Assembly (NCBI GenBank): GCA_002898235.1
Contig: BEIL01000002.1
Span: 115,264 to 152,089, forward strand
DNA: 36,826 bases
Direction of reading: 5' to 3'
DNA from: a bacterium HR35
GTDB lineage: Bacteria; Patescibacteriota; Minisyncoccia; UBA6257; HR35
Position numbers and translations under genes: made by a program. Within the stretch, counting starts at the first letter, position 1, and each line of letters opens with the position of its first letter. Under the pieces are notes generated by a model. The model did not search any database. It was not told where the DNA came from and saw only the letters and a list, made by a program, of their open reading frames with translations. Shown here piece after piece: positions 30,256 through 36,826 of this stretch.

Positions 30256-30306
30256 TATAATTATAATATATAATTTCGAATTATCACCTAAAATTAAAAA
30301 GTGATA
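30256..30306 (+). promoter_or_regulatory. groESL promoter region with inverted repeat
   Basis: Three overlapping TATAAT boxes (30256-30261, 30262-30267, 30269-30274) lie between divergent tRNA-Thr(UGU) and groES. Downstream TATCAC (30282-30287) and GTGATA (30301-30306) form an inverted repeat with a 13-base spacer within the leader. No CIRCE element (TTAGCACTC-N9-GAGTGCTAA) is present, so HrcA control of the usual kind is not supported; the repeat may be another repressor's operator (inference). Confidence 0.4.
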
Positions 30307-30334
30307 GGTCGCAATTAAAAGTTTAATTCTAAGA

Positions 30335-30625
30335 ATGAAGATTACCCCTCTTCATGACTTTATTTTAATTGAGCCAATAAAAGAAGAGGAACTTACCAAA
30401 GGCGGTATAGTCATTCCTCCTTCAGCTCGGGAAGAAAGGTCAATGAAAGGAAAAGTAATTGCTGTTGGGCCAGGAAAATTAAATGACAAAGGAGAAAGGC
30501 TTCCTCTTTCTGTTAAACCAGGACAAATAGTAATTTTTAAAAAATACGCTCCAGATGAAATTAAAATTGATGACAAAGAATATTATTTCGTCAGGGATGA
30601 TGACATTATGGCTATTATTGAGTAA
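30335..30625 (+). CDS. groES: Co-chaperonin GroES
   Basis: 96 residues, standard. P-L-H-D-F-I-L-I-E-P start (cf. PLHDRVLV), mobile loop G-G-I-V-I-P-P-S-A (23-31) that contacts GroEL, and V-I-A-V-G-P-G-K. It caps the GroEL ring. It is followed by groEL after 34 bases and preceded by a promoter region with an inverted repeat. Confidence 0.97.
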   Translation: MKITPLHDFILIEPIKEEELTKGGIVIPPSAREERSMKGKVIAVGPGKLNDKGERLPLSVKPGQIVIFKKYAPDEIKIDDKEYYFVRDDDIMAIIE

Positions 30626-30656
30626 TTTTTAAAAGGTCGTCTTAAATCTTTTTTAA

Positions 30657-33427
<2,771 letters not shown>

Positions 33428-33465
33428 TTTTTATAATTTTATTGTATAATTTAGAAATTAATTAA

Positions 33466-33813
33466 ATGGCAAGGGTTAAAAGAGGAGTAATAAAAAATAA
33501 AAAAAGAAAGAAAATCTTGAAGTTAGCTGAAGGCTTTCGAGCTCCTTATTCGACTAAAAAGAAATTTGCTAAAGAAGCTTTACTTCATGCTTTTAAATAT
33601 GCTTATCTTGGTAGAAAACAGAAAAAGAGAAATTTTCGCAAGTTATGGCAAGTGAGAATCAATGCTGGAGTCAGACCTTATGGCTTAAATTATTCAAAAT
33701 TTATTCATCTCTTAAAAGAAAAAAACATCAATTTAAATAGAAAAGTTTTAAGTGAAATAGCTCAAAACTATCCTCAAGTTTGGGAAAAGCTAGTAGAATA
33801 TGTAAAGAGCTAA
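33466..33813 (+). CDS. rplT: Ribosomal protein bL20
   Basis: 115 residues, normal bL20. M-A-R-V-K-R-G-V start, long basic N-terminal extension, G-F-R-A-P-Y-S-T-K-K and Y-L-G-R-K-Q-K-K-R-N-F-R-K-L-W-Q-V-R-I-N-A with conserved W and R-I-N-A. It binds 23S rRNA early in 50S assembly. Usual partners infC and rpmI are not upstream. TATAAT at 33445-33450 predicts a 9-base leader, so the classic L20 autoregulatory pseudoknot leader is absent here. Confidence 0.97.
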   Translation: MARVKRGVIKNKKRKKILKLAEGFRAPYSTKKKFAKEALLHAFKYAYLGRKQKKRNFRKLWQVRINAGVRPYGLNYSKFIHLLKEKNINLNRKVLSEIAQNYPQVWEKLVEYVKS

Positions 33814-34301
33814 TGTTAGCTGGAATTCATTTTTTTAGTGCTTCAATTATAGCTTTTAAATTTTTAGACTCACCTCTTTTAGCATTAATTTTCGGCTTTT
33901 TTCTTCATCATTTAGAAGACCTTTTACCTCATCTTGATTTAAATATCTTTAATAAACCCGAATATGAATCAATTAAAAATTGGGATTTCAAAGCCTTTAT
34001 TCTTTTTATTTTAGAATTTTCTTTTTTCTTTCTTTTAACTTTTTATTTTTTAGGTAGATATCCTTTAAACAAACAATTAATTGCTTTTTGGGCAGGAGTT
34101 GGAGCTTTACTTCCGGATATTATTTCTTTTTCTCTTAAATCTTTTTTTCCGAAATTAAAAATCTTCAATTTTTATTTAAATTTTCATAAAAAATATCACT
34201 TTCAATTAAAAGCAAAAAAATTTGTTGATTATTTTCAGCCAATACTAATCGAAGGTTTAATTATCGCCCTTTGTCTTTATTTAGTAAACACTATTCATTA
34301 A
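33813..34301 (+). CDS. Membrane protein with His/Asp motifs, possibly metal-dependent hydrolase-like
   Basis: 162 residues from ATG 33813, overlapping the rplT stop (TAATG). An upstream codon at 33780 lies inside rplT and is rejected. About four hydrophobic spans. The second loop has F-L-H-H-L-E-D-L-L-P-H-L-D, and a later L-L-P-D-I-I-S pattern; together these resemble YdjM-like membrane-bound hydrolases, which carry His and Asp in similar sites. Also noted: F-H-K-K-Y-H-F near the end. Similarity is only motif-level. Convergent overlap of 21 bases with pseudopilin 3. Confidence 0.6.
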   Translation: MLAGIHFFSASIIAFKFLDSPLLALIFGFFLHHLEDLLPHLDLNIFNKPEYESIKNWDFKAFILFILEFSFFFLLTFYFLGRYPLNKQLIAFWAGVGALLPDIISFSLKSFFPKLKIFNFYLNFHKKYHFQLKAKKFVDYFQPILIEGLIIALCLYLVNTIH

Positions 34302-34886
34302 ATTTTTATCATTACCTACTTCAAAAATATTCGGATTGTTGCCACCATCAGTGCTTGTTTTATCATTGCTCCCTCCATTTTTAAAAATAGCTGATTCTAA
34401 ATTAGCATTAATTTCATATGTTGAGCTTGCTCTATTAAAAACATAGGAATAAAAATATTTTTTCGAGTAATAATTAATCGGATCAATCGGTAAGGAATTT
34501 AGTGGGGGATAAATTAAAACTGAAAAATTAATTGGCAGCCAACCAGTGCCGTCGATTTTATTAAGATTAATAGAACTTACCTGATAAATATAAAAACCGC
34601 CAGCTAAACTATTTCTTACATCTTCCTTATCATAAGGAACTGAAATAAAAACCGAAGAAGAAGCTTCACCAACGCCTCTTGAATTTGGCCCTAAAACCGG
34701 AGTTGAAGTTACATTCAGATAGGTATTAATAGCTATTTCTAAAGCTTTTAAATCACTCATTCTTTTTAAATCCCTGCTTCTTTGAAAATAGCTAAACGGT
34801 TTAATTACAATCAGAGTTAAACTTAAAATTGTCATCAATAAAAAAATAACTATTAACATTTCAATTAGAGTAAATCCCTTTTTCAT
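34281..34886 (-). CDS. Type IV pilin-like / pseudopilin protein (paralog 3)
   Basis: 201 residues. M-K-K-G | F-T-L-I-E-M-L-I-V class III signal, hydrophobic helix to about 28, R-S-R-D-L-K-R-M-S-D-L-K (shared with paralog 2), S-L-P-I-D-P-I-N and C-terminal G-G-S-N-D-K-T-S-T-D-G-G-N-N-P-N. Closest to the paralog at 29532-30170. Follows the Nudix gene with an ATGA overlap, so it shares that operon. Confidence 0.88.
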   Translation of the reverse strand: MKKGFTLIEMLIVIFLLMTILSLTLIVIKPFSYFQRSRDLKRMSDLKALEIAINTYLNVTSTPVLGPNSRGVGEASSSVFISVPYDKEDVRNSLAGGFYIYQVSSINLNKIDGTGWLPINFSVLIYPPLNSLPIDPINYYSKKYFYSYVFNRASSTYEINANLESAIFKNGGSNDKTSTDGGNNPNIFEVGNDKNLMNSVY

Positions 34887-35308
34887 TTTTTAAAATTTCT
34901 TAAAAATCTTTCAGCTTTTTTTAATATCTTCTTTGGTTCTTCAAAGGTTATCAAATTTAAAGCTAATTTAAATGGAAGCCAAACATAACCATTATGTTCT
35001 GGCGAAAGAATTACTCTCTTATTTTCTGCTTGGGCTAAAAAATAAACAACCTCCTTAATAACAATCTCTCCCTTATCTTTAAAATGAAAAAAGAAATTTT
35101 CTTGAAACCCTTTAATTATTTTTACTTTTAAACCAGTTTCTTCTCTAATTTCTCTTAAAGCTGCTTGAATTGGATTTTCACCAATTTCAATATGTCCTCG
35201 CGGAAAATCCCAATGTCTTGTATTGGAACGATAATTTAAAAGCAAATATTCTCTTTCTCTTTTTTCTTTATAAAAAACAATTGCTCCAGCTGAAATTTCT
35301 TTTCTCAT
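34883..35308 (-). CDS. Nudix hydrolase
   Basis: 141 residues. A complete Nudix box: G38-x5-E44-x7-R52-E53-I-x-E56-E57-x-G59-L60, which binds Mg and the diphosphate. Length and the R-H-W-D-F-P-R-G-H start of the box resemble Ap4A/diadenosine polyphosphate hydrolases, but nucleotide clean-up or RNA 5' pyrophosphohydrolysis (RppH-like) are also possible. Operonic with pseudopilin 3; the coupling has no obvious functional logic. Confidence 0.88.
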   Translation of the reverse strand: MRKEISAGAIVFYKEKREREYLLLNYRSNTRHWDFPRGHIEIGENPIQAALREIREETGLKVKIIKGFQENFFFHFKDKGEIVIKEVVYFLAQAENKRVILSPEHNGYVWLPFKLALNLITFEEPKKILKKAERFLRNFKK

Positions 35309-35405
35309 TTTAAAATTACTAATTTGCGTATATATTTTATAGATATTTTAAAACGATAATATATAATAAATAATAACACCAATCAAATTAAGAATAAAAA
35401 TCAAA
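35309..35405. promoter_or_regulatory. Intergenic region with AT-rich promoters for Nudix (minus) and beta-CASP (plus) genes
   Basis: Very AT-rich. TATAAT-like boxes occur around 35355-35375 on the plus strand and a TATATA cluster on the minus strand near 35325-35335. No ORF. The plus-strand leader to the ribonuclease would be about 100 bases and carries the ATCCG repeats. Confidence 0.35.
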
Positions 35406-35470
35406 ATTAATCCGTAGCCAAAGAAACATCCGTTTTAATCCGTTATTAAATCCGCATTAATCCGTAGCCA
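35406..35470 (+). repeat. Five phased ATCCGT/C repeats upstream of the ribonuclease start
   Basis: ATCCGT/ATCCGC occur at 35410, 35428, 35438, 35450 and 35460 (spacings 18, 10, 12, 10). The 15-bp ATTAATCCGTAGCCA occurs twice exactly (35406-35420 and 35456-35470), the second ending on the A of the ATG. The 10-12-base phasing suggests protein binding on one face of DNA, or a repeated RNA-binding site in the leader. Could also be a decaying minisatellite. Confidence 0.6.
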
Positions 35471-36822
35471 TGAAGATTTATTTTTATGGAGGAGTAGAAA
35501 CAGTTACTGGTTCAAATTTTATTTTAGAAGGAAATGAAGAGCAAATTATGATTGATTGTGGTTTAATTCAAAAAGAAAGAACCTGCGATTTAGCCAATTT
35601 TCAACCTTTTCCCTATGAGGCTTCAAAGATAAATTTTGTTTTTATTACTCACGCTCACCTTGACCATATTGGCAGATTACCCAAGCTTTTAAAAGAAGGA
35701 TTTTCAGGCAAAATTTTTAGTACTCCGCCAACTAAAGATTTAGCTTATGAAATTTTAAAAGATTCTTTAAAGGTGATTGAAGAAAATTGCAATTTTTATA
35801 ATAAAGAAGTTTTTTATGAAGAAAAGGATATCGATAAAGTTTTATCAATTTGGGAAACAATTGATTATCATCAAAAAATAAGAACCAAGGAATTTGAAGT
35901 TGAATTTTTTAATGCTGGCCATATTTTAGGTTCTGCTTTTATTAAAATAACACAGACTAACGCAAATAATATTTCAATTGTTTTTTCTGGTGATTTAGGA
36001 AATAAATTTAAATCTTTAGATAAAGAACTAGAACCACTTCCAGCTGCTGATTATTTAGTTTTAGAATCAACTTACGGCGATAGAAACCATGAAAATTTAA
36101 AAGAAAGAAGAGAAATCTTAGAAAAAATTATTGAAAGAGTTATAAAAGAAAAAAGAACCTTAATTATCCCCACTTTTGCTTTAGAAAGAGCTCAAGAAAT
36201 AATTTACGATATTCAAGAATTAATTGAAAACAAAGAAATTCCAGAAATAAAAATTTTTCTTGACAGTCCATTAGCCTTTAGAATTTCCAAAATTTACGAA
36301 AAATATCCTCAATATCTTGATGAAGAAGCAGGAAAACAAATTTTAATAAAAGGTCTTTTTGATAAAAGTTATGTCAAAATAATTTATGAAAAAGAAGAAG
36401 AAAAAGAAATTTATCTTACTCCATCTCCTAAAATCATTTTAGCCGGTTCAGGAATGGTAACCGGTGGAAGAATTTTAGATATTTTAAAAAATTATATTGA
36501 AGATGAAAAAACAACTCTTCTTTTTGTTGGTTTTCAAGCAGAGAATTCTTTAGGAAGAAAAATTTTAGAAGGAGCTAAAGAAATAGAATTAGATGGTAAA
36601 AATTATAAAGTAATGGCTGAGATTTTAACTTTATTTTCTTATTCAGCTCATCGAGACCAGCAAGGAATTTTAGAATGGCTATATCCCCAAAGATTTAATT
36701 TAAAAACAATTTTCTTAACTCATGGTGACCCTCCTGCTAAACAAGCCCTAAAAACAAAAATAATGGATGAACTAACAATTAAAACAATTATCCCAGGATT
36801 AAACAACAGTTTTGAGCTTTAA
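35470..36822 (+). CDS. Beta-CASP metallo-beta-lactamase ribonuclease (CPSF73/KH-CPSF-like)
   Basis: 450 residues. MBL motifs: H61-A-H63-L-D65-H66 (zinc), G-H-I-L-G-S-A (motif 3 His), S-G-D-L-G-N (motif 4 Asp). The beta-CASP part follows with E-S-T-Y-G-D-R-N-H (motif A), P-T-F-A-L-E-R-A-Q (motif with Glu), A-G-S-G-M-V-T-G-G-R-I (motif B region) and F-S-Y-S-A-H-R-D-Q-Q and T-H-G (motif C His). This branch includes CPSF73-type endo/exoribonucleases and bacterial YSH1-like enzymes, distinct from RNase J by size and motif spacing. It probably processes or degrades RNA. Start ATG 35470 follows the phased repeats. The stop is 4 bases before the window end. Confidence 0.9.
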   Translation: MKIYFYGGVETVTGSNFILEGNEEQIMIDCGLIQKERTCDLANFQPFPYEASKINFVFITHAHLDHIGRLPKLLKEGFSGKIFSTPPTKDLAYEILKDSLKVIEENCNFYNKEVFYEEKDIDKVLSIWETIDYHQKIRTKEFEVEFFNAGHILGSAFIKITQTNANNISIVFSGDLGNKFKSLDKELEPLPAADYLVLESTYGDRNHENLKERREILEKIIERVIKEKRTLIIPTFALERAQEIIYDIQELIENKEIPEIKIFLDSPLAFRISKIYEKYPQYLDEEAGKQILIKGLFDKSYVKIIYEKEEEKEIYLTPSPKIILAGSGMVTGGRILDILKNYIEDEKTTLLFVGFQAENSLGRKILEGAKEIELDGKNYKVMAEILTLFSYSAHRDQQGILEWLYPQRFNLKTIFLTHGDPPAKQALKTKIMDELTIKTIIPGLNNSFEL

Positions 36823-36826
36823 AATA

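Overview
This is a strongly AT-rich, densely packed stretch of bacterial chromosome. Everything about it suggests a small-genome member of the Candidate Phyla Radiation (Patescibacteria, Parcubacteria-like): many overlapping or abutting genes, almost no good Shine-Dalgarno sequences, -10 boxes placed at start codons, a peptide release factor without its first domain, several class III signal-peptide pseudopilins, SLT/lamin-tail surface proteins and a eukaryotic-type (GT3) glycogen synthase. The code is standard, since TGA is used as a stop (for example by def). The lineage is inferred from gene content; no rRNA is present.

Layout. 1-1554: 3' part of a ThyX-like gene, a small conserved-looking protein, tRNA-Thr(GGU) and a KH-domain RNA-binding protein. 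1594-6430: a cell-wall run (D,D-carboxypeptidase, mraY, murA) followed by metG. 6427-7413: short prfA and rpmE on the minus strand, divergent from rpsB-tsf-small membrane protein and tRNA-Cys (7453-9188). 9196-10661: a PD-(D/E)XK nuclease plus a DEDDy exonuclease, divergent from def-fmt. 12103-15419: a pseudopilin, a YkuK-like RNase H-fold protein, tRNA-Lys fused almost directly to the bL25 gene, and a coiled-coil lytic transglycosylase. 15366-23016 (minus): a tightly overlapping alpha-glucan block (GH133-type debranching enzyme, GT3 synthase, GH57, GT4), then miaA and a RodA/FtsW gene. 23015-28463: two tiny membrane proteins and a set of surface/membrane proteins, one of 1210 residues with a transglycosylase-like domain and two lamin-tail domains. 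28532-29508: a vapBC toxin-antitoxin pair bounded by 103-bp direct repeats, next to tRNA-Ser. 29532-36822: pseudopilins, tRNA-Thr(UGU), groES-groEL, a CE4 deacetylase, rplT, a Nudix hydrolase and a beta-CASP ribonuclease.

Most notable: (i) the repeat-bounded vapBC module, with a 34-bp palindrome in each repeat and four copies of an 18-bp motif; (ii) a consistent leaderless expression pattern in which -10 boxes sit about 7 bases before ATG (rpmE, rpsB, ykuK, vapB, a membrane protein) or a tRNA 3' end sits 1-6 bases before ATG (bL25, a pseudopilin); (iii) active-site substitutions in MurA (Cys to Asp) and MraY (third Asp to Asn); (iv) the alpha-glucan gene block.
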